Shown: positions 1-7,120, counted from the stretch's first letter. The stretch: DNA of 31,263 nucleotides from Streptomyces sp. 6-11-2 (GCF_006540305.1 NZ_BJOR01000003.1:1-31263), one strand, 5' to 3'. Made by a program: numbers and translations. The notes: generated by a model not told the origin, from the sequence alone.

Positions 1-192
1 TCCGTCGTTCAGACCGAGCGTGGGGGCCGACTCGGGGACGGTCGCCATGAACGGGTAGTGCTCGGTGGAGTTCGATCCGTTGACGATGGCTGAGGCGCTG
101 CCGGCCATGACAGTGGCGCATGCCGCAGCTGCGAGAACGCCGACGGCAGCGGTGCGGGCGGTACGGCGGCGCAGTGGCTTGAAGCTGTACAC
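1..192 (-). CDS. Trypsin-like (S1) secreted serine protease, N-terminal part
   Basis: This is the first 64 codons of a secreted chymotrypsin-fold protease. The GTG start at 192 is supported by AAGGAA eight bases upstream. A twin-Arg-like basic stretch (LRRRTAR) is followed by an Ala-rich hydrophobic segment and an ASA cleavage site at residue 35. The mature protein then begins directly with IVNG at residues 36-39, the free N terminus expected of an active S1 protease, so no propeptide is visible. The gene leaves the window at base 1 on a complete codon. Its natural continuation is the minus-strand protease body at the other window end (31263-30472), which begins at the equivalent place in the fold and in the same frame. 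If the molecule is circular the two are one gene of 328 codons. A duplicated 5' region lies upstream. Confidence 0.85.
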   Translation of the reverse strand, partial: MYSFKPLRRRTARTAAVGVLAAAACATVMAGSASAIVNGSNSTEHYPFMATVPESAPTLGLNDG

Positions 193-495
193 AAAGAGTT
201 CCTTTTTTGCTCGGTGGATCCGTACGCATTTGCTCGGTGGATCCGTGCGCATTCAGCCTCGTTGTTTCGACGCCTGCCAGACCATCCGGGAAACAGGCCA
301 GTCGATGGTATGGCCCTCTTCCCCTCCGAACTGGGGAAAACCCGAGGCCCGGAGTGTGGCTGCCCGGCATGACGGCGACGGCGGTCACCGCGGCCACGAC
401 CGCGACTATCACGAACTCCCGCCGTCGCCACAACACGCGGAAATACCTCGCAAGGGCGGCCGGAGAAGACCCCCGGAGGAAGCCACGGATCTGAG
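178..495. repeat. Copy A of a dispersed direct repeat (protease 5' region)
   Basis: The sequence from the first protease codons outward is repeated, in the same orientation, near 4245-4470. Shared blocks include ATGGTATGGCCCTCTTCCCC, CCAGACCATCCGGGAAACAG, CCCGGAGTGTGGCTGCC and GGAGAAGACCCCCGGAG. Copy B lacks about 70 bases that copy A has around 375-445. The repeat carries the protease promoter, 5' UTR and ribosome-binding site. No gene is visible in it; the interval 193-583 holds only this repeat. Confidence 0.85.
208..253. repeat. Two tandem 23-bp units in the protease 5' UTR
   Basis: Positions 208-230 and 231-253 are the same 23-base unit (core CTCGGTGGATCCGT, ending GCATT) with one mismatch (A/G). 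It lies just upstream of the protease ribosome-binding site. The second repeat copy near 4279-4303 has only one unit, so the duplication arose after the two copies separated, or was lost from copy B. Confidence 0.85.
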
Positions 496-673
496 AGCCA
501 AGACGCAGACGTACGTGCTACGCGTTGATGGCGCTATTTGAAAATCCCGACCCGGTGCTGGGGAGTGGGGCAAACCTGCTGAGTTGATTTCCCCACCCTT
601 CGTGCGATCTCGGCGTGGTGGGTGCGACGGCAAGCCTGCGTGGGCAACGGGTCGGGCCTCTTCGGGAGGCTGG

Positions 674-1590
674 GTGCTCACGTGGGAGGAAGACGTGGAC
701 GCGCACGCGCTGCGTCGCCAGGGCTGGACGATCTCCGCGATCGCCAGACACCTGGGACGCGACCGTAAGACGATCCGTGCCTACCTGAACGGCGAGCGCG
801 CCCCGCGGCAGCGCCGCCAGGCTCCAGATACGTTCTTTCCCTTCTTGGACTACTGCCGTCAACGCCTGGCGGACGACCCGCACTTGTGGGCATCCACCCT
901 GTTCGACGAGGTGGTCCAACTCGGCTACCGCGGCGCCTATTCGACGTTCACCGGGGCGCTTCGCCGCTACGAGGTCCGGCCGTACTGCGAGCCCTGCCAT
1001 GCGTCGCAGGGCCGGGACCGCGCGGTGATCGAGCACCCGCCGGGCGAGGAGGTCCAGTTCGACTGGGTCGAGCTGCCCGATCCACCCGCGGGCTGGGGCA
1101 TCGGCGGACACGCGCACCTGCTGGTCGGGGCGCTCGCGCATTCGGGCCGGTGGCGGGCGGTGCTGGCGGAGTCGGAGGACTTCCCGCACCTGGTCTAGGT
1201 CCTCGACCAGGTGCTGCGCAAGCTCGGCGGCACCGCCAGACGGTGGCGGTTCGACCGGATGGCGACCGTCTGTTACCCCTCCAGTGGCCAGGTCACCCCG
1301 ACGTTCGCGGGGGTCGCGAAGCTCTACGGCGTCCAGGTGGCGATCTGCCCGCCGCGGGGGGAAAAACCGCAAGGGCGGCCTGCACATCGCCACGGCGGGG
1401 AAGGCCGTCGTCGCCCGGCACCGGCTCGCGCCGCGCGGGGCCAGGCGGACGGTCCGCGACGCGGGTCATGTGATTGCGCTGGAGCGGGCGGTTCTCGCGC
1501 AGGTCAGTGACCGGGCCCCGTGCAAGACCAAGACCCGCCGCCCGCTGTCGCCCCAGGCGCTCGCTGAGGCTGAGCTGCCGGTCAGGCCAC
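674..1590 (+). pseudogene. istA: IS21-family transposase (IstA), broken
   Basis: The reading frame from GTG 674 encodes an IstA N terminus: a helix-turn-helix (WTISAIARHLGRDRKTIRAY) and the start of the DDE catalytic core (EEVQFDWVELPDP). It is interrupted by TAG at 1196-1198, resumes in the same frame (FDRMATVCYPSSGQVTP, YGVQVAICPP), then shifts frame near 1365. Beyond the shift the text is the IstA C-terminal region (VVARHRLAP, VIALERAVLAQ, CKTKTRRPLSP), so roughly 150 residues including the third catalytic acid are missing. No IstB ATPase gene follows. The element is dead. GGGAGG at 664-669 is the likely ribosome-binding site. A stop, a frameshift and an internal deletion together indicate old decay. 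Confidence 0.85.
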
Positions 1591-1920
1591 ACGCCGGTAC
1601 CAGGCCCGGACCCGCTTGGTCTCTTCGCCGGAACGGAACTGCGGGCGCCAGTGCCCCCACTGGGCAGCCTGAGTCACGTCGCCTCCGATAACTGCGCGGC
1701 CGACACGGCCAGTTCGTGCATGCGCTCCTCCAAGCGGCAGAGGGACGGGGCAGTAGATCACCCTAGGGCCCTGAAAATCGAACGTGGCGCTCCGCGGCCT
1801 CTTCCGCCGGCGGACCTGACCGGGAAAGCCGAAAGGGCCCTCGGGCAAGCCTCCCCGAACGAGGGCTTGCCCAGCCGTCCTGTGAGCGCGAACAGCCCGA
1901 CCGCGGCGAAGGAGGAACGG

Positions 1921-2390
1921 GTGCGCAGCTTCGAGACGGGACCAGACGGTCGTACGACGCGACGTGCACTGCTCTGGCCGCGTGTGGAGCGAGCACGCAT
2001 TGCGTGTCGTCCGCCGACACGAGCGAGGCCCTGGTGGCTGCCTGTCCGCCGGGAGCCGAGACCCGCTGGCCCGCCCTGTACGTCAAGGCCCGTGCGGACG
2101 GCGACCGTGCGGTGCGCACCGAGGCGTTCGACGCGATGGCGAGTGGCGTGTGGGAGCTGGCGGCCGCGGTGTGGCAGGAGACCGAGCTGCTGCTGTGGAA
2201 GCCGCCGACGGCGTGGTTCAGCGTCAACGCCTTCTACACCATCGGCGGGCTGCGGAACTGGTACGTGAACTTAGAGCACCCCCACCGCTCGGACCGGCGA
2301 TGGGTTCGACACCCTTGACCTCACCGTAGACCTGGTCGTCGACCCCGACCTGACCAGCTGGCAGTGGCACGACGGGACCAAGGTCGAGGG
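1921..2390 (+). pseudogene. DUF402 domain protein with three frameshifts
   Basis: A good ribosome-binding site (GAAGGAGGAAC) precedes GTG 1921, which begins VRSFETG, a usual start for actinobacterial DUF402 proteins. The protein can be followed only by changing frame three times: near 1945 (to VVRRDVH, VWSEHALRVV), near 2003 (to EALVAACPPGAETRWPALY, ELLLWKPPTAWFSVNAFYT, WYVNLEHPHR) and near 2300 (to GFDTLDLTVDLVVDPDL, SWQWHD). After WQWHD the family similarity stops and unrelated text follows, so the C terminus is also lost. One Leu codon at WYVNLEH is the rare TTA. Some DUF402 proteins are nucleoside phosphatases or FomD-like; no function is expected of this one. Confidence 0.75.
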
Positions 2391-2485
2391 CATTCTCGCC
2401 GCCGTCGGCAGCGCCGCCGCCAACTCGACCGCCGCCCGCCTAGGCCGGGCCCGCCAAGCCCGCTGGGCGAGCCACGGGCGGCGCC

Positions 2486-2695
2486 ATGACTGCCGCGTTC
2501 GGCGCCCTCGCCGCCGTAGCCGGCGCCGTAGGCACAACCGCCGCCGCGGGCGCCTCGGCCATCAGGTCGGCGGCCGACCTGGGCCGCGAGGGCATCGGCC
2601 TTGCCCGCGAGGGGGTCCAGGAGGCAGGGGCCTACGGCGAGCGCCGCCACGAACGGAAGATGCACGCCGCCGGGAGCGGTGGCGACGAGGGCTGA
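2486..2695 (+). CDS. Small Ala-rich protein, possibly a remnant
   Basis: This 69-codon frame begins with ATG and encodes a hydrophobic Ala/Gly/Val-rich N-terminal half followed by a charged tail (LGREGIGLAREGVQEAG, YGERRHERKMHA). I do not recognise it. Text in another frame just upstream (KVEGILAAVGSAAANSTAAR) has a similar character and may be its lost N-terminal part, joined to the broken DUF402 gene. Two strong hairpins follow the stop (2727-2747 and 2767-2792). Composition and the 3' terminators favour a once-real gene, but there is no clear ribosome-binding site. Confidence 0.3.
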   Translation: MTAAFGALAAVAGAVGTTAAAGASAIRSAADLGREGIGLAREGVQEAGAYGERRHERKMHAAGSGGDEG

Positions 2696-3074
2696 CCCCA
2701 GACCGAACACCACGAGGCACCCCCGAGGAGCCGCTCGAATCGGCTCCCGCCGGGGCGCCGTCGTGTCCGGGGCCGCCCGACGGCGGCCCCGGAACGCCCC
2801 CCTCGCGCGACGGGAGGGCGGGCCGGTCGTCGGCCGTCGGAAGTTGGGCGACCGGGGGGAGTAACCGGCGGCAGCGAGTGTTGCTGGTATCAGTAACGGT
2901 CCCGGCCGGGGGCGGCCTGGGATCAGTTCGTGGGGATCGGGCCCGTCGTTTGGTTCCGCCCGGAGAGGCATCGGGAAGGGTGGGGCCCGGGGTGGTGAAC
3001 AGCTCCGGATGCCGCCGCTTGAGCCGGGCGTAGGCCCTGAGGCGTGCGTTTCGTCGGCGTTGCTGCATGTTCAT
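2562..3074 (-). CDS. Possible small basic protein coupled to the SsgA-like gene; 3' end uncertain
   Basis: An ATG at 3074 lies one base after the TGA of the SsgA-like gene, so translation could be coupled. The first 35-40 codons look coding and strongly basic (NMQQRRRNARLRAYARLKRR, HPELF). Farther on the frame runs through two perfect hairpins and a Pro/Arg-rich stretch that looks non-coding, so the true gene is probably much shorter or broken by a frameshift near 2960. I do not recognise it. Confidence 0.25.
   Translation of the reverse strand: MNMQQRRRNARLRAYARLKRRHPELFTTPGPTLPDASPGGTKRRARSPRTDPRPPPAGTVTDTSNTRCRRLLPPVAQLPTADDRPALPSREGGVPGPPSGGPGHDGAPAGADSSGSSGVPRGVRSGVSPRRHRSRRRASSVRGGARRRPLPPGPPRGQGRCPRGPGRPPT
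2727..2747 (+). terminator. Hairpin GGAGCCG-CTCGAAT-CGGCTCC
   Basis: A perfect 7-bp stem with a 7-base loop lies 32 bases after the stop of the small plus-strand gene. There is no U-run, as is common for terminators in this group. Confidence 0.5.
2767..2792. terminator. Perfect 11-bp GC hairpin with a CGAC loop
   Basis: CCGGGGCCGCC and GGCGGCCCCGG flank CGAC. The stem is perfect and symmetric, so it could stop transcription from either strand, between the plus-strand small gene and the minus-strand SsgA-like unit. Confidence 0.6.
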
Positions 3075-3075
3075 C

Positions 3076-3492
3076 TCAGGCCGCCCCATCCAGGAGCCGT
3101 GACAATTCGGCGTCCATATCTAGACCGGAGACCTCCTGGCCGGCCGGCACCAAGTGGTACGTCCGCCCCAGCCACTGCGCGACCACTGGGAGGGGAGCGG
3201 TGAGCCAAGCGGTCCCGTGCGGAGAGGACAGAGCAAGGTTCAGCTCGGCATCGGGCCCGGAACCGACCGGCCAGACGTGCACATTGCCTTGCCCGGTGGG
3301 CCGGTTGAGGCCCTCTGTCAGCGTGTCACGGGCCAAGGCCCAGCTGACTTGATGGACGGTGCCGGTCTGGAAGACGATGATCGCGGCAAACGGGTCTTGG
3401 GTGGCGTAATGCAGACGAGTTGGCACCGCGAGGCGCTTGCCGGACGGAAGTACCAGCTCCATGTGCAACGTCTGGTCTACGTGATAGTGCAT
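3076..3492 (-). CDS. SsgA-like sporulation/cell-division protein (SALP)
   Basis: This 138-residue protein matches the SsgA-like family in length and in its conserved positions: MELVLPSGKRLAVPTRLHY, a DPFAA segment, SWALARDTLTEGLNRPTG, GNVHVWPVG, LALSSPHGTAWL and a C-terminal MDAELSRLL. SALPs are small cytoplasmic proteins of sporulating actinomycetes; members help position FtsZ (SsgB), activate septation (SsgA) or act in spore wall maturation (SsgC-G). Which paralogue this is cannot be told from the sequence. The ATG at 3492 is preceded by AGGAG about 11 bases upstream. A possible small gene follows one base after the stop. The secreted His/Asp-rich gene upstream on the same strand is separated by a terminator hairpin, so this gene probably has its own promoter in 3493-3570. 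Confidence 0.88.
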   Translation of the reverse strand: MHYHVDQTLHMELVLPSGKRLAVPTRLHYATQDPFAAIIVFQTGTVHQVSWALARDTLTEGLNRPTGQGNVHVWPVGSGPDAELNLALSSPHGTAWLTAPLPVVAQWLGRTYHLVPAGQEVSGLDMDAELSRLLDGAA

Positions 3493-3570
3493 GGCTCGGA
3501 TTGCTCCTCGAGAGCCTGGGCCGGTCGGCGCACTGCCACCCCAACGGCCGCGGTGCGCGGAGGCCCAGGG

Positions 3571-3611
3571 GCGGGCCGGGCCGGCGCGCTAAAAGCTGGC
3601 CCGGTGCCCGC
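3571..3611 (-). terminator. Long GC stem-loop after the secreted protein gene
   Basis: GCGGGCCGGGCCGGC pairs with GCTGGCCCGGTGCCCGC across a loop containing AAAA, with a two-base bulge. It sits directly after the minus-strand stop at 3621 and separates that gene from the SsgA-like gene. Confidence 0.6.
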
Positions 3612-3620
3612 CTTGGGCGG

Positions 3621-4043
3621 TCAGTTGAAGATGCGGTGGTCGAAGCCACGGTCGTGGCTGCTCACGGAGTGCCATGCGCCGTTGTTCTTCACGTAGAACC
3701 AATGTCCGTCGTAGCGGTACTGCCGACCGTGGTCGTTGCAGTACCAGCCGCTGCCGATCCGCACCCACTTGCGGTGGCCGTCCCAGCGAATGTCGTGACG
3801 GTCGTGGTGGCCGCCCCAGCGAATGTCGTCACGGTCGTGGTGGCCGTTCCAACGAGTGTCGCGATGGTCGTGGTGGTCGCCGTACTGGGTCCGGTCCGAG
3901 GAGTGGTACGCCACAACCGCGGTGTGGTCGGCAACCTCTGCCGGCGCAGCCGAGGCGGTGCCGCCCACTGTCAGGAGGGCGCCCGCGGCGACTGCGAGTG
4001 CCGCTGCCGAGGTGGCGAACCGCCGCCCGAAGTTGTGCTTCAT
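3621..4043 (-). CDS. Small secreted His/Asp/Arg-repeat protein
   Basis: ATG 4043 follows AAGGAG seven bases upstream. The 140-residue product has a signal peptide (basic start KHNFGRR, hydrophobic Ala/Val core, cleavage after TASA). The mature part contains three back-to-back 11-residue units of the form HHDRxDIRWxG at about residues 57-92, then an aromatic tail (GSGWYCNDHGRQYRYDGHW, FYVKNNGAWHSVSSHDRGFD) with a single Cys. The repeats could bind metal or an acidic polymer, but that is inference. I know of no named family for it. A long structured leader precedes it, and a copy of the protease promoter region lies upstream of that. The repeat units differ by only a few substitutions, so the array is probably recent. 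Confidence 0.75.
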   Translation of the reverse strand: MKHNFGRRFATSAAALAVAAGALLTVGGTASAAPAEVADHTAVVAYHSSDRTQYGDHHDHRDTRWNGHHDRDDIRWGGHHDRHDIRWDGHRKWVRIGSGWYCNDHGRQYRYDGHWFYVKNNGAWHSVSSHDRGFDHRIFN

Positions 4044-4200
4044 GATCGTTCTCCTTGCTGTGTTCCGGAGCTCTGGATTGAGGCTCCGCTTGGCGGGTAT
4101 GGGCGCCATGCATCCCTTCGAAGGGTGGGCTCCCGTACCCCGCTGTCGAGCGCCGGTTCCCGGCGTCGGCGGCCTGTCGCGCTCCCGCCCGAGCGGGCGA
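4044..4200 (-). promoter_or_regulatory. Structured 5' leader, possible riboswitch-like element
   Basis: The region before the secreted-protein gene is unusually rich in nested inverted repeats. GGGTACGGGAGCC and GGCGCCCATACCC pair around an inner CACCCTTCGAAGGGATG, and a separate GCCGGGAACCGGC hairpin and a CGCCCGCTCGGGCGG hairpin lie farther upstream. The blocks GGTACGGGAGCCCA and GGGATGCATGG recall parts of the ydaO-type c-di-AMP riboswitch that precedes secreted wall enzymes in Streptomyces, but its conserved 3' CAGCTAACC block is absent. I call a structured leader and leave the ligand open. Confidence 0.35.
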
Positions 4201-4229
4201 GAGGCGCAGGGATAGGGGATTTTTCAGCG

Positions 4230-4251
4230 GGTCACTTCGTTCTAAGTGACC
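4230..4251. other. Perfect 8-bp inverted repeat GGTCACTT/AAGTGACC
   Basis: An 8-bp stem with loop CGTTCT sits exactly where repeat copy B begins. It may be a terminator, an operator, or a leftover of the event that brought the repeat here. It is AT-richer than its surroundings. Confidence 0.45.
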
Positions 4252-4470
4252 TGAAGCTGTACGCAGAGGGTTTCTTTTTGCTCGGTGGATCCCCGTACGC
4301 ATTCAGCATCGTTGTTTCGATGCCTGCCAGACCATCCGGGAAACAGGTCAACCGATGGTATGGCCCTCTTCCCCTCCGTACTGGGGAAAGCCCGTGGCCC
4401 GGAGTGTGGCTGCCTGGCGAAGGACTTCGCAAGGGCCGGAGAAGACCCCCGGAGAAAGCCACCGAGGCGC
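4245..4470. repeat. Copy B of the protease 5' region
   Basis: It corresponds to copy A at 178-495 in the same orientation. It includes the protease ribosome-binding-site region and the first codons, but the start codon reads GCG instead of GTG, and similarity ends a few codons later. On the minus strand it points toward the secreted His/Asp-rich protein, so any promoter in it could drive that gene. The interval 4471-4672 beyond it shows no gene and no repeat that I can see. Confidence 0.8.
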
Positions 4471-4672
4471 TGTAAGCGCCCGGCCCATTCGAGGCCATGT
4501 CCAGGGATGAGGAAGGCTTCTGGGCCTTTCGCCGAGTTCACACGACGGCTCCCCAAAGAGCGACGCGGGGCCCGCAGTCTCTTTCAGGGCCTCGATGGGC
4601 CGGGGTGGGCCTGGCGGTGCTCCGCATCACTGCCCATTAGGTGTGCCGTCTCATGACATTGGTTCCTCGCTG

Positions 4673-5662
4673 TCAGGCTTGACGGGCGTAGGACGTGAGG
4701 CGATCGGCGAGCGCGGTGACGAGGTCGCGCAGTTCAGCGGGGCTCTCGATGACGAACGGCCGGTCGAGTGAGGCGAGTACCGGAGGCAACCAGTCGAGCC
4801 GCTCCGCCCGCAGCTCGACGCGCAGCCAGCGCTCGGTTGCCCGGTCCTCGCCTGCCGCTGGCTCGTGCTCCTCCAGGCTCGCGACGCTGGCGGGAAGGTG
4901 GGCGCGGATCTGCTCGACCGTCCCGTGGATCCGCAAGGTCACCTCATGCTGGTACTCGGCCGTGGCGAAGCCTGACAACACGCGCTGTGCCGGACCGGGA
5001 CCCGCCGGCGCTTCGAATGAACCGGGCAGGGTCCGCGCGTCTGCGATGCGATCGAGTCGGAAGGTTCGGTCCTCGTCGATCCGGGCGTCCTTGCCCGTGA
5101 CGTACCACCGGCCCGAATGGGCGACGATCCCGTACGCGTGCAGCGTGCGTTCGCTGCGCCGTCCGTCGCGGTCGGTGTAGCGGATCGAGACCGGTCGGCG
5201 GTGGCGCACCGCATCGGCGATGGTGAGCAGGACCCCGGCGTCCGGGGTGTCGAACTCTCCGGGCTGTTCCGTGAAGGCGAGGGATTCCAGGAGTGTGTCG
5301 AGCCGGCGGGCGAGGTGCTTGGGCAGCACCCTCCGGATCTTCGCCGATGCTGTCTCGTTTGCCGTGTGCTGCGTCGTTGTCAGCCCTGCTCGGCGGCCGG
5401 CGACCAGGCCGAGCAGCACGGCCAGCGCCTCGTCGTCGCTGAGCATGAGCGGAGGCAAGCGGTACCCGGGGGCGAGCCGGTACCCGCCGTAGCGGCCGCG
5501 CACCGATTCCACGGGCACGTCGAGGTCGATGAGCTGGTCCACGTACCGCCGCACGGTGCGCCCTTCGACGCCGAGCCGGTCGGCGAGTTCGGCCACTGTC
5601 CGGGTTCCGCCCGACTGCAGCAGCTCCAGGAGTGTCAGCACGCGGCCGGTGGGTCGAGGCAT
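4673..5662 (-). CDS. WYL-domain transcriptional regulator (YafY-like)
   Basis: The 329-residue protein has an N-terminal winged helix of the HTH_11 type (RVLTLLELLQSGGTRTVAEL, RTVRRYVDQL) and the linker YGGYRLAPGYRLPPLMLSDD that is typical of these regulators. A WYL domain follows (RPVSIRYTDRDGR, AYGIVAHSGRWYVTGKD, FRLDRIADARTLPG), then the C-terminal extension. WYL regulators bind DNA and sense a ligand, or nucleic acid, through the WYL pocket; they may repress or activate. It is divergent from the VOC gene at 5756, with a quasi-palindrome between the two, so it probably controls that gene and itself. Length and domain order are normal. Confidence 0.92.
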   Translation of the reverse strand: MPRPTGRVLTLLELLQSGGTRTVAELADRLGVEGRTVRRYVDQLIDLDVPVESVRGRYGGYRLAPGYRLPPLMLSDDEALAVLLGLVAGRRAGLTTTQHTANETASAKIRRVLPKHLARRLDTLLESLAFTEQPGEFDTPDAGVLLTIADAVRHRRPVSIRYTDRDGRRSERTLHAYGIVAHSGRWYVTGKDARIDEDRTFRLDRIADARTLPGSFEAPAGPGPAQRVLSGFATAEYQHEVTLRIHGTVEQIRAHLPASVASLEEHEPAAGEDRATERWLRVELRAERLDWLPPVLASLDRPFVIESPAELRDLVTALADRLTSYARQA

Positions 5663-5682
5663 GTTCGCAGCCTAACGCGAAT

Positions 5683-5698
5683 ACAGGACCGATTCTGT
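5683..5698. promoter_or_regulatory. Quasi-palindrome between WYL regulator and VOC gene
   Basis: ACAGGACCGATTCTGT matches its own reverse complement at 12 of 16 positions and lies in the 93-base gap between the divergent genes. It is the best candidate operator for the WYL regulator. Inference only. Confidence 0.35.
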
Positions 5699-5755
5699 CC
5701 ACTATTTCTCCTAGCCTGCGACGTGCACGCCTCCAGCACAGCCAAGGAGATCCCC

Positions 5756-6154
5756 ATGGACTTCGTCTCGATCCGCATCATCACCAGCGACGTAGCGCGC
5801 CTCGTCGAGTTCTACGAGCGAGCCACAGGGGCGCGGGCGACGTGGGCCACCGAAGACTTCGCCGAACTCAAGACCGCGGGCGCCACCCTCGCGATCGCCG
5901 GTACCCGCACCGTCCCGCTGTTCGCCCCGGGCTCTGCCCGCCCGGCGGACAACCGCAGCGTGATCACTGAGTTCCTCGTCGACGACGTGGACCGCGTTCA
6001 CCAGAACCTGACCGGCTTCGTCACCGACTTCGTCAACGAGCCCACCACGATGCCCTGGGGCAACCGGTCGCTGCTGTTCCGCGACCCCGACGGCAACCTC
6101 GTCAACTTTTTCACCCCCGTCACCCCGGCGGCTATCGAAAAGTTCGCACGCTGA
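5756..6154 (+). CDS. VOC-family (glyoxalase/dioxygenase fold) protein
   Basis: ATG 5756 follows AAGGAGA. The 132-residue protein shows the VOC pattern: an opening strand FVSIRIITSDVARLVEFYER, a middle FAELKTAGATLAIAG, a second module beginning VITEFLVDDVDRVHQNL, and the closing signature LLFRDPDGNLVNFFTP. VOC proteins include glyoxalases, metal-dependent dioxygenases and antibiotic-binding resistance proteins; this single-domain type would act as a dimer. Metal ligands cannot be assigned with confidence. The divergent WYL regulator and the shared operator suggest induction by a small molecule that the protein modifies or binds. A terminator follows at 6177. Confidence 0.88.
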   Translation: MDFVSIRIITSDVARLVEFYERATGARATWATEDFAELKTAGATLAIAGTRTVPLFAPGSARPADNRSVITEFLVDDVDRVHQNLTGFVTDFVNEPTTMPWGNRSLLFRDPDGNLVNFFTPVTPAAIEKFAR

Positions 6155-6176
6155 CGCCACGCACAGCCGCTCACGC

Positions 6177-6201
6177 GGGAGCCCTGAGACCCCAGGCTCC
6201 C
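6177..6201 (+). terminator. Hairpin GGGAGCC/GGCTCCC
   Basis: A 7-bp perfect stem with an 11-base loop lies 22 bases after the VOC stop. Confidence 0.55.
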
Positions 6202-6426
6202 GGTGAACGCGGCCGCCGAGTCCCGGAGCGCCACCAGCAAGGGGCACGGGAACGCACCGCTGCCCCCCCGAAGGACGTCTGCGCTTGTGTCTGCGGGTTG
6301 ACGCCGGACGTCCGATCGCACACGTCGTTGCGGAAGCAGGCGCCGCCGGTCGATGATGCGTTGCGCGCCGCTGGGCTCGGGGATCAGGCTGAAGTACCCG
6401 AGGCCCAGGGCGAGGATCACGTTGGT

Positions 6427-6884
6427 TCAAACCCCGGCGAGGCACCCGCACTCGTCGTCGCGGCCGATGAGGGACCCGCGTGTTTCTGAGCCCCAGATTC
6501 CACCGGCGTCGGCGGTCGAGGGCCGCAGCCAGCCGGTCCTGCTGCTGCCACGTCCCACGAACCCGGTCTCCACCGTCCGGGCGACCTCCGGTTCCTTCCC
6601 CGGTCGCGGCGACCGGGCTTGCAGGGGGTGTGCCACTGCTGGCGCCGCTCCGCTTCTGATACTCGCCCTGGGCGAGGCGGCACACCGGGCAGCGTGACGC
6701 CTCGCGCACGGCTTCCTGCTCGGCGCGCTTGCCGCCTTCTCCCGGGCGCGGCGCTCGCGCTGGCAGGTGTCGAGGTCGTCGGGGTTGGCCAGGGCCCGGT
6801 GGAGGGTCTCGCGGCCGGAGCGCCGGAAGCACCACCGCACCGGGCGAGCGGGCCGTACTGCTGGAGCAGCTTCAGCGTGGTCAC
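6427..6884 (-). pseudogene. Unidentified frameshifted gene with a CPVC motif
   Basis: On the minus strand coding-like segments occur in changing frames: VTTLKLLQQYGPLAR (near 6884-6840), then RALANPDDLDTCQRERRARE, then KRAEQEAVREASRCPVCRLA followed by QGEYQKRSG, then GSLIGRDDECGCLAGV ending at 6427. Together they suggest one protein with a helical N terminus, a charged middle and a CxxC pair that might bind zinc, broken by at least two frameshifts. I do not recognise the family. The stretch 6202-6426 between it and the VOC terminator shows nothing else I can support. Confidence 0.35.
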
Positions 6885-6909
6885 GGTGATCGGGACGGCG
6901 CGGCTGCAG

Positions 6910-7120
6910 TCAGTGGAGTGGCGGCCGTTCGTCGCCTTCCGGCCAGCGGGCCGCGGGCGGGAAAGCGGTTGGCCCGGCACGGGCGAAGGCAGCGACGCGG
7001 TCGAGAGCGTCGAGGCCGACGGAGACGTCGGAGCAGACGCCGTCCACGATCTGCCGCAGCAGCAGGGCGTGATGATGAATCGCATGAGCTTGTGACCTGC
7101 TCGTCGACGCTGCGGGCGGC
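6910..7120 (-). pseudogene. Unidentified small gene remnant
   Basis: One minus-strand frame reads HHHALLLRQIVDGVCSDV, SVGLDALDRVAAFARAGPTA and ends WPEGDERPPLH at a stop at 6910. A plausible upstream part (QYIAAARSVDEQVTS) lies in a different frame. The stop is followed closely by the next broken gene, so both may come from one decayed operon. Family unknown. Confidence 0.3.

Noticed and set aside
1582..1677. Minus-strand 31-codon frame (GTG start, text TQAAQWGHWRPQFRSGEETK) coupled by GTGA to an upstream frame ending LEERMHELAVSAAQLSEAT
   Set aside because: The text looks coding and the overlap is suggestive, but the frame is very short, overlaps the IS21 remnant, has no recognised family and the upstream frame has no start. 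It may be part of a truncated small gene pair.
2330..2480. In-frame extension of the DUF402 remnant (KVEGILAAVGSAAANSTAAR) as a novel fused domain
   Set aside because: It follows a frameshifted gene that has already lost its C terminus, so fusion by deletion is simpler than a true two-domain protein.
6405..6450. GGTTCAAACCCCGG resembling a tRNA T-arm
   Set aside because: The bases flanking the loop do not pair, and no D-arm, anticodon arm or acceptor stem can be built around it.
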